Below, in pieces: positions 14,504 to 24,026 of a DNA stretch of 24,432 nt. How positions within the stretch are numbered: position 1 is the first letter of the stretch; each line of letters starts with the position of its first letter. Origin of the DNA: Methylococcaceae bacterium (lineage in GTDB: Bacteria > Pseudomonadota > Gammaproteobacteria > Methylococcales > Methylococcaceae). The notes beneath the pieces are model-generated. The model saw only the letters and a program-made list of their open reading frames with translations. It was not told where the DNA came from and ran no database searches. The position numbers and the translations under genes are program-made. The stretch lies in NCBI GenBank assembly GCA_012026715.1, contig VEPB01000103.1, positions 1 to 24,432 on the forward strand. Reading direction: 5' to 3'.

Positions 14504-16546
14504 TTAATCCTCTTCCTCCTTCACGCTAAAGCCGCTGGTGAGCTTTTGCTGGATATTCGGCGGAACCGGGGCGTAGTGGCTGAATTCGACGGAATAGTGT
14601 CCCCGGCCGCCGGTATAGGCGTTGAGGCGGGATTGGTAATCCGCGAGCTCGGCGAGCGGCACCTTGCCCGTGATCGTGATGCGGCCCTGGTTGCGCGCCA
14701 CGGTGCCGGTGATCTGGCCGCGCCGCAGGGACAGGTCGCCGGTGATGTCGCCCATGGCGGTTTCCGGGATGGTGATTTCGGCGTCGACCACCGGCTCGAG
14801 CACGCACGGTGCGGCGGCCCGGATGGCTTCGACGATCGCCTTGCGACCGGCCACCACGAAGGCGATTTCCTTGCTGTCCACCGGGTGGGTCTTGCCGTCG
14901 CAGACGACGACCCGCAGGTCCTCCACCGGAAAACCGGCGATGACGCCGTTTTCGAGCGCGAGTCGCACGCCTTTTTCTACCGCCGGCATGAGCGAGCCGG
15001 GAATGGTTCCGCCCTTCACGGCGTCGACGAATTCAGTGCCGGTACCACGCTCCAACGGTTCGATGCGCAGAAATACCTCGCCGAATTGCCCGGCGCCACC
15101 GGTTTGCTTCTTGTGGCGGTAGTGGCCGTCGGCGGCCTGGGTGATGGTCTCGCGATAGGCGATGAGGGGAGGCTGGGTTTCGACCTCCAGCTTGTATTGG
15201 CCGGCCATCTTTTCGATCTTGGCCGTCAGATGGATCTCGCCGAGGCCGCGGATGACCGTCTCATTGGTCGCCGCCCGGCGCTCCAGCAGGAAGGTCGGGT
15301 CTTCCTGCACCAACTTGTCGAGGATGTCGGATAGTCGCTGTTCATCGCCCTTGCGCTTGGCCGTCACCGCCAAACCCGTCATGGGCTTGGGGAAACGCAG
15401 CGGCTTGAGATGGATGTCGTCCTCCTCGTGGGAGTCGTGCAGGACACAGTCGAACTGGATTTCCTCCGCCTTGGCCACCGCGCCGATCTCTCCGGGCAGC
15501 AGCGCCTCCACCTCTTGGTAATCCTTCCCTTGCAGCCGGAACAGATGGCCGACCTTGAGCGGCCGCTTGCCGTTGCCAACAAAGAGTTGGGCATCCTTTT
15601 TCAGCGTTCCCTGGTGGACCCGGAAGACCCCCACCTTACCCATATACGGGTCGGAGATGACCTTGAACACGTGCGCCAGGACATGCTTGGCGGGATCGTG
15701 ATCGGCGTGGAACGCCTCCGGGGCAGCGTCGCCGGCGCCTTTAAAGAACGGCGGGGGATTGCCTTCGGTGGGATTGGGCGCCAGCTTGGCGAGCGCATGC
15801 AACAATTCCGGGATGCCGGCGCCGGTTTTGGCCGAGACAAACAGAATCGGCGTCATGCCGTTGCGCAGGGCGCTCTCGAACGGATTATGGAGCTCCGCCG
15901 CCTGGGGCTCTCGGCCGTCTTCGAGATACTGCTCGAGCAGTGCAAGATCTTCCTCGACCAGCCGTTCGATGAGCTCACGGTGCGCCTGTTCCACCGAACC
16001 GAAGTCACTGTCGCCGCTGTCGTGTTCCAGCACCTCCACGACGTCCCGGTTACCGTGGGCGGGCAGGTCGAGCACCACCCCCCGGAAGCGGGTTCGGAGA
16101 TCGGCGACCAATGTCTCCAGGTCGAGATTGTCGGCGTCGATCTTGTTGACCACGATCATGCTGCAAAGATTGCGGTCAGATGCGCTGCGCAACATGCGCT
16201 CCGTCATCAGCTCGATGCCGGTCTGGGCATTGACCACCACCAGGGCGGTATCCACCGCGGCCAGGGCGGCAATGGCCTGCCCGGCAAAGTCCGGGTAGCC
16301 GGGCGTGTCGATCAACTGGATGTGAGCGCCTTCGTAGGGGAAATGCGTCACCGCGCTATAGACGGAATGGCCGGCGGATTTTTCCTGGGGGTCGAAATCG
16401 CAGACCGTGTTGCCTTTATCCACTGCGCCCTTGTTGGTAATGGCGCCGGAATGGTGGAGTAGAGCCTCTGTCAGAGTGGTCTTGCCCGCCGCGCCGTGGC
16501 CGACCAGAGCGACGCTGCGGAGGGATTCGATGGTTGGATGCGTCAT
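14504..16546 (-). CDS. EF-G-like translational GTPase paralogue
   Basis: 680-aa protein with the five-domain layout of elongation factor G but belonging to the EF-G-like (EF-G2 type) subgroup rather than canonical FusA. Walker A is GHGAAGKTT (16-24). The G3 motif is DTPGYPDF (80-87) where FusA has DTPGHVDF, so the histidine normally needed for ribosome-stimulated GTP hydrolysis is Tyr. G4 is NKID (134-137). The late domains show QTGGAGQFGEVFLRIEPLERG and a typical domain IV/V end. The start ATG at 16546 is chosen because the protein begins there like relatives; the frame stays open to 17089, but that part is antiphase to the neighbouring pseudogene. The C-terminus is acidic (EEED). Function in bacteria is poorly defined; a ribosome-associated role is inferred. 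Confidence 0.9.
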   Translation of the reverse strand: MTHPTIESLRSVALVGHGAAGKTTLTEALLHHSGAITNKGAVDKGNTVCDFDPQEKSAGHSVYSAVTHFPYEGAHIQLIDTPGYPDFAGQAIAALAAVDTALVVVNAQTGIELMTERMLRSASDRNLCSMIVVNKIDADNLDLETLVADLRTRFRGVVLDLPAHGNRDVVEVLEHDSGDSDFGSVEQAHRELIERLVEEDLALLEQYLEDGREPQAAELHNPFESALRNGMTPILFVSAKTGAGIPELLHALAKLAPNPTEGNPPPFFKGAGDAAPEAFHADHDPAKHVLAHVFKVISDPYMGKVGVFRVHQGTLKKDAQLFVGNGKRPLKVGHLFRLQGKDYQEVEALLPGEIGAVAKAEEIQFDCVLHDSHEEDDIHLKPLRFPKPMTGLAVTAKRKGDEQRLSDILDKLVQEDPTFLLERRAATNETVIRGLGEIHLTAKIEKMAGQYKLEVETQPPLIAYRETITQAADGHYRHKKQTGGAGQFGEVFLRIEPLERGTGTEFVDAVKGGTIPGSLMPAVEKGVRLALENGVIAGFPVEDLRVVVCDGKTHPVDSKEIAFVVAGRKAIVEAIRAAAPCVLEPVVDAEITIPETAMGDITGDLSLRRGQITGTVARNQGRITITGKVPLAELADYQSRLNAYTGGRGHYSVEFSHYAPVPPNIQQKLTSGFSVKEEED

Positions 16547-16632
16547 GAGCAGGGTCCCGGTTGGGTCGCAATGCTGGCCATTGTAAGCCAACCGGGCCGG
16601 GTTGCTTCGAACAAAGAGGCTGCCGCGGTGGC

Positions 16633-19120
16633 TCACATGCACATGTTCATCCCGGGATCCCAACTCTGCCCCGGGTCGCACAGGTGCAGGGTGAACTGCT
16701 GGGTGGCGATGCCTCCCTTGCTGCCATCGGACACGCTGATCGCTACGGCCGCCGTTCCGGCACTGACCTGGGCCTCGGTCGGGGTCCATTTCAAGGTCGT
16801 TCCATCGCGCACCATTCCCTCCGGAACTTGAACCAGGGTGTATTGAAGCGGGTCGCCATCGGCATCGGCGACCTGGAGGCCATATTGGAAAGCGCTTCCG
16901 GCATGGAATGTCGTGGGCGCCGCAGACTGAATCACCGGTGCATGGTTGGCCACACAAGTGGCCGACGTTTCCGACCAGGTGCTCGCCGCGGCGCACACAT
17001 GCAGGGCGACGGTCTGGGTATCTTCGCCGCCGGCCTGATCGGTAACCCTGACGGCGAATTGAACGTCGCCCGCCGTCGCAGGTGTCCAATGCAGCTCGCC
17101 ATTGAACTGGCCGAGGATCATTCCGTCCGGCTGATCGGACAGGAAGTAGTTGGGGATTTGCACAAGCAAATCTGAGTTCCAGTCGGCATCGCTGCTGGCG
17201 AAGGTGACGGAAAGGGCTTGCCCGACCGTGGCGGACGGCCAGGGCGGCAGTTGCAGGTCCGGTTTTGCGTTATCCAGGCAGGTGGCGCTGCCCGAAGCGG
17301 CATCGTAACCCCAGGCCAGTTCGCCGGGGCAATGCAGGGTGACCGGAACCCGCTGGCTGGCATAGCCGCCGTTGGCGTCACGCACCGTGATAAGGTAGGT
17401 GTAGGTATACGGCAGGTTGTTGCCTCCGGTGATCGGAGTCCAGTCGCTGACCGTGACCTGGCCCGTCTGCGAATCGATGCTCATGGTGTCGAGCCGGGTG
17501 CCGAGGGCGAAGGTCAGCCCGCCCGCGTTTCCATCGGGATCGGTGACTTGCGGGGTGTAGGCGTAGCCCGCCGTCTCGCCGTAGACGACGGTGGTTGCAC
17601 CGGCGCCGGGTTCGACCGCGAAGGCCGGCGGCTGGGTTGGTGGCGGCGGTGGTTTTCGACGAAGCCGTACCGCAGGCGTCTCCGGCCGGTGAGCCGGTGC
17701 AGCTCAGTTCGACGGTATGGCAGGTGTCGCAGCCGATGCTGCTGCCGGCGCTAACCCGCACGACCGCCTTTTTGGATGCCCGCCTTCGCCAGCTTGGGCC
17801 GTTTGAACTTGCGAAAATCGAACACCCGGTCCACCGGAGTGCGCGACAAGCGGGTGCCCTGGTGAGCCGCCACAGCGAGGGCGGCATTCCAAAAGCATCC
17901 GCCTGCGCGGCCAACAGCGTGATTCCTTGATCCGGCGTTCTCACGATCTCGTAATTGCCACGGGAGATGACGGAATCCAGATTCTCGCCGACGTCGGGCC
18001 CCAGCAGGGAACTGTCCCAACGGTCGGTTTTGCGGATCTTCGCGGTATCCATGGGAACGCCGGCGGTTCTAAGGTCCGCCCCGGTCGGCCAGTTCTGACT
18101 GGTTGAATTGATGGAGTCCGGACCGACCGGATCAAGCGGGTTGACCCCCGCCGCATCGCGGAGCTTCACAGCATAAGCAGCCAGGACCGGGGATTTCAAA
18201 TCCTTCTTGTAGACCACGGCATTCAGGCTGCCGTAATGGAATTCGCTGCCCAGCATGGCCCCGGGCGCCTGCCGCATGTCCTCGCTGCACTGCATGGTCA
18301 AGTCTTCATAAGGCAGCACGACCAGGTCGTCCTTGTGGCCGGACGGGTTGCCCTGCTCGTCCTTTTCCAGTTTGGGCGGTGATTGGCGGGCGGCGCCGAG
18401 CACCGCAGTCAGGTCGGGAGTCTCCGCCGGCGGACTGCCGACGGTGATCTCCACGCTATCCTCGCAGCGGTACGGTTTGCTTTCCTGCGCCTTGATGCTG
18501 CCGTCCACCGCACTTAAGCGAACCCGGTAGCGGCTGTCGTTGAGGATGAACCTGACAGTCGCCTCGGTCCCGCTTGCCCTTTGAAAGCTGTCGATCTTCG
18601 CGCTGGTCGAGTCGTCGATCCCCATGGATCCGCCACCGAAGTCCCACTCGAATTGAGGCTTCGCCGACTTGGCCAAGGTGGCCTGTGCCTTGAAGCTGAC
18701 CGCTTCGTTGGCGTTCACCGTGATTGGGCCGGTCGGTTCCAGAATCCGGCATTTGGGCGTTTGCTTGCAGGCCTTGTTGGGATTGCCGGCGACCGGTTTG
18801 ACCGCTTCAATGGCTCCTGCCTGGGCGCGAACGGCGCAGGGAATGTCGGTCAGCTGATCGCCGGGGATGGACAGGGAAAACGGGCTGGAACTCACTGACC
18901 CCAGCTTGGCGCCATTCAGCTCAAAGAGATCGACGTCCGTGGCGGGCGCATGCCTGATGCGGCCCTTGACGGTCAGTCGTTGTGACTTGGCGGCCCACAC
19001 CGCCTTGGTCAGGGTGATTTTTGGCTGCGGCGCGGCATGGGCGAAGGTGACCACCCCCCATCCCAACGACAGCTGCAACAACAGGGCTAAGCCTTGATTA
19101 AGCGTGATTTTAAGATTCAT
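16633..19120 (-). pseudogene. Decayed paralogue of the multihaem cytochrome (haem domain deleted)
   Basis: Homologous along its length to the gene 17 bp upstream, but broken. It starts at ATG 19120 with GGGAGC upstream and a signal peptide ending FAHAA. The N-terminal Ig/PKD part and the cysteine motifs PCAVRAQ, CKQTPKC and YRCEDSVEI align with the intact gene. Near 17880 the match jumps from the region just after NSTSQNWP to the segment GTRLSRTPVDRVFDF, so the stretch holding the first eight haem sites is missing; only CDTCH survives. The reading frame changes there, again at an A5G2 run near 17765, and a third time near 17650 before the C-terminal Ig-like modules, which end in WDPGMNMCM. 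Parts may still be translated (ATG at 17484). Length is about 2.5 kb against 4.3 kb for the intact copy. Confidence 0.82.
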
Positions 19121-19137
19121 GACATGCTCCCGCGCGG

Positions 19138-22100
19138 TTACATGCACATCTGCATGCCGGTATCCCAATGCTGCGGCGACACGCAGACCGTCACCTTGCC
19201 GGTTTGGGTTGCGGTGCTGAAGCCGTCGCTCACCTCCGCCGTGAAGCTGACCTCCCCCGAGACGGTGGCGGCAGCTTTCCAGGTGATGATGCCGGTGGCG
19301 GCATCGATGGCCATCCCGGCCGGCGCCTGCCTCAGCGAGTACGTCAAGCTATCGAAGTCCGGATCGGAGGCATTGACGTCGTAGCGATACTCGGCGCCGG
19401 CAGTGAGCCCCTTCGGTGCCGGCGTGGTCGTCACCTTGGGCACGGTGTTGTCCATGCACATGCCCATGTTGGGATGCCAATCCTGGGTGCCGCGACACAC
19501 CGCCAGGGTGATGTCCTGGCTGGCCTGATGGCTGGGATTGTCCTTGGCACTAGCCAGGATACGGAAGCTCACTGAGTCCGGAGTGGTGGCATCCGGCGTC
19601 CAGGCCAACAAGCCGTTTCCATCCACGCTGACTACCGGCGTGAAGGTCGGTGCCTGGCCGGTCGCGGCATCGATGACGGAGTAACTGGCCGGTGACGTGC
19701 TGGTCAGCGGATAGCTGAACGTGGCGCCTTCATGGACACCGCCGGTCGGCACTGCCGATGTGATCTGCAGCGGACTGCAAACGCTCAGCCCGGCATCCCA
19801 GAACGGCGCCGCGCTCGGGCAGACCGGCTTGATGACGAACCAGCGGCTGGCCGAAAGCCCGGCTTTGTCGGTGACCTGGACCTGGAAGTCGAACACGTCG
19901 TCGGGATTGGCAAAGGTATGATCCCAACTGATCAGCCCCTTGTGCTGGTCGTTGTCGATGCTCATGCCGTCCGGGCCTTGGAGCAAGGTGTAGGTCAGCT
20001 GGGCGCCGACGTCTTCATCGCTGGCTTGGTCGTGATAGCCGGCAAACGGCAGGGCGATGGTCGCGGTGGGTGACGGTGACGCCGCGATGACCGGGCTGTG
20101 GCGGTGGGTGATCTCGCCACCGGGCAGTTTGGTGTTGCTGGTCTTGAGGTCGTGGCAGGTATCGCAGCCGATGATGCTGCCGGCGGCGACCTTGATGACC
20201 TTATTCTTGAAGCCGACTTTCTTCAGCTTCTTGAACTTCAACCCTCTGAAGTCGAACACCCGGTCCACCGGCGTCCGCGACAGCCGGGTGCCCTTGTGAT
20301 CGTCGCCATGACAGGCCGCGCACTGGTCTTCATTCTTCACTCCCGGCAAACCGGCCACCACATTGTGCCAGCCGCCGTATTGGGTGCCGTCGGTATTCAG
20401 CTGATCGCCGCTGGTCCGCTGCAGGTACCAATTGGGGGCGTTGACCGGATGCAGATTGTGCGGCCCGCCCAAGACGCCGGCCGGCAGACCGCTGGCGGTG
20501 CTGCCGTCCAGATTCTCCAGGTCCTTGAACGCATCGGTGGTATGGCAGACGTTGCATTCCAGGATATGGCCGGGATAGCCCTGCAGTTGGACTGCCGTGA
20601 CATTGGCATTGGCGCTGGGGTCGCGGCTCGGAGCCACTTCGTGCGCGGCTCCGTGACACGCGGCGCAGGCCACCTGGCCGTGCTGATCCTTGCCGAAACG
20701 ATAAACCGGCAGTTCCACCTTGAGCGGCACGGCCGAGGTCGGCGACGTGGTCGTGTTGTCCTTGTATTGATACTCGTGATTCGGGACCACCGCGAAGCGC
20801 ACCGCATCCGGGTCGGCCTTGTCCACCGGCCGGGTGACGGCCGCCAGATTGGTATCGTCGAAGGCACGGCGGCGGACACCGGGACTGAAGTATTGAGCGG
20901 TATCGGTCTTGCTCAGATTGGCATTGCCGATATGGCAGGAGCCGCAGTCGGTCTCGTCCATCCAGGGGAAACGGTAGTCTTCCAGATGTTCCGAACCTTG
21001 CTTGGCGGGCTCCTTGGTCCACGCCTTGCCCACGGCCAGCATGTCGCCGTGGCAGTCGTAACAGGTCACGCCGGCGGTATACATGCGATCGTTGTACAAG
21101 GGCTCGCGGTGCCCGGCGTGGCAGCGCAGGCAGTTCTGCTCCATGGGCAGTTGCTTGCCATCCTCGCCGAAGATCGGAAACAAGGTATTGGGGTTGGGGT
21201 CGGCGTTGGCCGGACGCTGGGTCAGCGAGGCGGCATCGAACCGTACGGGCCGACCGATGTTGTCGCGCTGGATATCGCTCTTGTCGGCGTTGTACTGCAA
21301 TCGGCCGTGAAAATTGTGCATCGAACGGGAATAACTGGCGCCGTCTCCGCCGGTCCATTTGCCCAGTTCTTCGTCGCTAAACCCGATTACCAAGGGCCCA
21401 TTGGTATAGGGAATCGCCGGGTTGATTTCCGTCACATGACACCGGTTGCAGGGTATCGGTCCACTGAAAAAATTCAGTGGCGGCGAGGAATCACCGATCA
21501 GGGGACCGCCATAGTTTCCGCCGGTGATTCCCAACTCAAGACACCAGGGGGTACACCAGGCCCACAAGAAGGAATGGCTGACGAGCACGTTGATATTGGC
21601 CGCGAACTCCTGGTCGAACAAGCTTTTGCTGTTGGGGTCGACATGCAGATCCGGATTCGCCTTAGCCAGATCCTGCAGGTCGTAGAAAGTCGGTAGCTTA
21701 TCTCCGACATCGTCGGCGCCTCCCGGAGCATTCGTGTTGCCGCTCCCAGCGACATAGGGCGTGGCGGGGTTGGCCGCAATCTGCCCCTTGGCATGACACC
21801 CGCGGCAATGCAAGTCACGGCTGGTGGGCAAGTTGACATCGGTACTGGCCAGGGCGGTTGTGGAACCGGTTTGCACGGCTTCGATCCGCACCAGTGGCTG
21901 GGAATTCACTCGCCCGGCATCGTCGATATCCGTGATGGGTAGCGTCTGCGCTACGAACCATTGGTTGATGGCGTCAAACAACGTGAAGGTTTGCGGTTCG
22001 TTGGCAACATAAGGTTGGCTCACTCCAGGCATATAAGTCCCGTGGTTTGCACCATCGGGCAAATGTGAACGAACCGTCGCGGCGATGCTCTTTTCGCCGT

Positions 22101-23436
22101 CGAGATTGGTTTGGGCATTGTCGTTAGGCCCGAACGCGTCGCTCCAGTCGCATCGCGTAATGTCTTCTTGGGTATAGAGGAAGTAACCCTCGTCAGGTTT
22201 GGGCATGCCGGGCGTTTGCGTGCACATGATCGACAGCCATTCGTAGTAACTTTGTATCAACGACGTATCGACGAAATTTTTGGCAAGGCCGGTCTGGTCG
22301 GCCGGCAAGTGGCTTACCGTCTCCCACCAGTCTGATTTTTGAATGGTGGCGGATAGCAGAGGTGAAAATTGCTTGATGTCCGACGCCAACGGCCAGTTCT
22401 GGCTGGTCGAATTGATCGAAAGGTTACCGGTCGGATCGGCAGCGTTGACTGCCGCCGAATAGCGCAGTTGCAGCGTGTCCCCTGCTTGCAAAAGCGGGCC
22501 TTCAGTAACCCCTACGCTGCCTTTCTTGATGACGTAGGCGTTCAGGTTATTGACCAGCCAATTCTGGGGAGAGAAATTGACCAGACGGGGCATGAAGCCG
22601 TCTTGCGCATGCTGCATGGTCCAATCCTGAAACGGCAACACCACCAGATCGCCCGCCTCGCCATTGGCTTCGCTGCCCTTCTTCGGGGTCGATGAAAGCG
22701 CATCGGCGGCCATGGGCGCGACACCGGGCGGCACATCCGGCGCCGTACCCACCACGATTTCCACGCTGTCCTCGCAGCGGTACTGGGGCGAGCCCATGCT
22801 CAGATTGGCGTCGCCGTCGGTGACGACAAACCGCACCCGGTAGCGGCTGTTGTCCCGCACGAAGGCGACGCTGGCTTCGAGACTGTCCGGCCTCTTGTAG
22901 GTTTTCACGAGGCCGGTGTCGGTCAATTCCTCACCCATGGCGCCGCCGGCAAAATCCCATTCGTACTTGGGATTGTTGATGGACTTGGGCAGTTGGACCG
23001 AGGCGGTGAACTGCACCGGGGTATTGACAGGGGTCGCGAAGTCGGCGCCGGGCGCGGTGATCTGGCAACGCGGCGTCTGTTTGCAGAACTTCGGCGCCCC
23101 CGCCACCGGCTTGACCTTGTCCAGATCGCCCGACTGGGCGCGCACCGCACAAGGCACGCCAACCAGTTCGTCACCCGCAATCCTTAGGCTGAAGCTGCCC
23201 TTGGCCGACAGCGCGGGTGATCCCAGCCGGCGGCCGTTGATGTCATACAGATCCACGCTGGCGCCTTCCGCCGCCTTGGCGAGCTTGCCCCTGATGGTCA
23301 GTTCACCCTTCTTGGCGGACCAGATCGCGCTGGATAGCCCCAGAGGGGCGGCCTGGGCTTCCCCTAGATGGAAAGCCACCAGACTACTGAGCATCAAGGT
23401 AAACCGCAGATAGTCACGTCGGACTTGTATTTTCAT
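19138..23436 (-). CDS. Giant exported nonahaem c-type cytochrome with PKD/Ig-like domains
   Basis: 1432-aa exported electron-transfer protein. A signal peptide (residues 1-29, ending EAQA) directs Sec export, as required for c-type haem attachment. Residues 30-230 form beta-rich domains with cysteines and a PKD-like WDF motif. Nine CxxCH sites lie at about 544, 663, 769, 792, 831, 924, 961, 1039 and 1091, with several extra histidines (e.g. HGAAHE, HGDDH) that could be distal ligands. Residues about 1115-1432 hold three Ig-like (He_PIG type) modules, each closing with a C-x(5-6)-W-x(5-6)-C motif; the protein ends WDTGMQMCM. GAGGA lies 5 nt before the ATG. It resembles large surface cytochromes of methanotrophs and metal reducers in general design, but I do not recognise a named family. 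No lipobox or transmembrane anchor is seen. The decayed paralogue follows after 17 bp. Confidence 0.9.
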   Translation of the reverse strand: MKIQVRRDYLRFTLMLSSLVAFHLGEAQAAPLGLSSAIWSAKKGELTIRGKLAKAAEGASVDLYDINGRRLGSPALSAKGSFSLRIAGDELVGVPCAVRAQSGDLDKVKPVAGAPKFCKQTPRCQITAPGADFATPVNTPVQFTASVQLPKSINNPKYEWDFAGGAMGEELTDTGLVKTYKRPDSLEASVAFVRDNSRYRVRFVVTDGDANLSMGSPQYRCEDSVEIVVGTAPDVPPGVAPMAADALSSTPKKGSEANGEAGDLVVLPFQDWTMQHAQDGFMPRLVNFSPQNWLVNNLNAYVIKKGSVGVTEGPLLQAGDTLQLRYSAAVNAADPTGNLSINSTSQNWPLASDIKQFSPLLSATIQKSDWWETVSHLPADQTGLAKNFVDTSLIQSYYEWLSIMCTQTPGMPKPDEGYFLYTQEDITRCDWSDAFGPNDNAQTNLDGEKSIAATVRSHLPDGANHGTYMPGVSQPYVANEPQTFTLFDAINQWFVAQTLPITDIDDAGRVNSQPLVRIEAVQTGSTTALASTDVNLPTSRDLHCRGCHAKGQIAANPATPYVAGSGNTNAPGGADDVGDKLPTFYDLQDLAKANPDLHVDPNSKSLFDQEFAANINVLVSHSFLWAWCTPWCLELGITGGNYGGPLIGDSSPPLNFFSGPIPCNRCHVTEINPAIPYTNGPLVIGFSDEELGKWTGGDGASYSRSMHNFHGRLQYNADKSDIQRDNIGRPVRFDAASLTQRPANADPNPNTLFPIFGEDGKQLPMEQNCLRCHAGHREPLYNDRMYTAGVTCYDCHGDMLAVGKAWTKEPAKQGSEHLEDYRFPWMDETDCGSCHIGNANLSKTDTAQYFSPGVRRRAFDDTNLAAVTRPVDKADPDAVRFAVVPNHEYQYKDNTTTSPTSAVPLKVELPVYRFGKDQHGQVACAACHGAAHEVAPSRDPSANANVTAVQLQGYPGHILECNVCHTTDAFKDLENLDGSTASGLPAGVLGGPHNLHPVNAPNWYLQRTSGDQLNTDGTQYGGWHNVVAGLPGVKNEDQCAACHGDDHKGTRLSRTPVDRVFDFRGLKFKKLKKVGFKNKVIKVAAGSIIGCDTCHDLKTSNTKLPGGEITHRHSPVIAASPSPTATIALPFAGYHDQASDEDVGAQLTYTLLQGPDGMSIDNDQHKGLISWDHTFANPDDVFDFQVQVTDKAGLSASRWFVIKPVCPSAAPFWDAGLSVCSPLQITSAVPTGGVHEGATFSYPLTSTSPASYSVIDAATGQAPTFTPVVSVDGNGLLAWTPDATTPDSVSFRILASAKDNPSHQASQDITLAVCRGTQDWHPNMGMCMDNTVPKVTTTPAPKGLTAGAEYRYDVNASDPDFDSLTYSLRQAPAGMAIDAATGIITWKAAATVSGEVSFTAEVSDGFSTATQTGKVTVCVSPQHWDTGMQMCM

Positions 23437-23540
23437 GGATTCCTCGATGGTAAAGGGGACTGTTTAGAAGGATTTGGCCCAAAATAACTTCCTCGAAATA
23501 TCGCGGCAGGGCGCCAGAGCCCACCGGGTCGAATTCTGGA

Positions 23541-23698
23541 ACCCGTACCCAGGACCCTGCGGCCCATGGCCGCCCCATTTTTCCTTCTCCCTCCGGGAGA
23601 AGGTGGCCCGAAGGGCCGGATGAGGGCGAGAGACCGCACGGTTCCAGGGCACAATTCGCGGGCCATGGGGCCGGTCGGTCTCTCCCGCAGGGAGAGGG
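23541..23698. repeat. Dispersed REP-like repeat, right copy
   Basis: Second copy of the element at 1-157, in the same orientation, with the same core AAGGTGGCCCGAAGGGCC and the same closing palindromic segment CTCTCCCGCAGGGAGAGGG. The inner inverted repeat (GAGAGACCGCACGG against CCGGTCGGTCTCTC) is less perfect than in the left copy. It lies between the cytochrome start and the truncated helicase, and its right end is about 5 bp from the last codon of that fragment. The remaining bases 23437-23540 should contain the cytochrome promoter, but I see no clear -35/-10 pair. Confidence 0.85.
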
Positions 23699-23702
23699 TT
23701 CC

Positions 23703-24008
23703 TTATTTCAACAGCATTGGGGGGGGAAGCCCGCCGATCGAAGGAACGCAGCAGGGCTTCGTCCAAACGGGACGGCGGGACCATTGTGGTTCCTGACGCC
23801 AGACTCTGCGCCATGTCAACGCCGAGAGTACCCCAAGGGTCTTGCCGAAGCCGGTCGGAATCCGGATGAGCCGGCTGCCTGGAGGCGCTTGGGCTAGGGA
23901 CCTTTGCCAGGGGTAAGGCCCGTCGATGCGGTTGGCGTGGCGGAAAAATCTATCGAAGTCTTCCAATCGGGTCGCTCCCGGTTTTGGTTGTCCACGTTGG
24001 GTCGGCAA
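23703..24008 (-). pseudogene. Truncated Cas3-like helicase (N-terminal fragment)
   Basis: About 100 codons in which the first 70 resemble the start of a CRISPR-associated Cas3 helicase: FDRFFRHANRIDGPYPWQ (a Q-motif-like segment), then a Walker A motif RIPTGFGKT and LSALTWRRV. After this the similarity stops: the next 30 residues are Pro/Arg-rich and the frame ends at 23703, just before the repeat. All later helicase motifs and any nuclease domain are absent, so this is a 3'-truncated remnant. The start is a TTG at 24008, directly after an in-frame stop, or a later codon. It lies 18 bp after the WYL regulator gene in the same direction. Cas3 assignment (perhaps of an I-G or related subtype) is from motif style; a different DEAD-like helicase is possible. 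Confidence 0.6.
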
Positions 24009-24026
24009 TTAAACGACCCGCCAATC

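Noticed and set aside
16547..17089. N-terminal extension of the EF-G-like frame
   Set aside because: It covers the Ig-like modules of the decayed cytochrome copy in another frame, and EF-G relatives begin at the ATG at 16546.
23464..23814. Minus-strand frame across the right repeat
   Set aside because: Most of it is translation of the dispersed repeat; the left repeat gives similar spurious frames.
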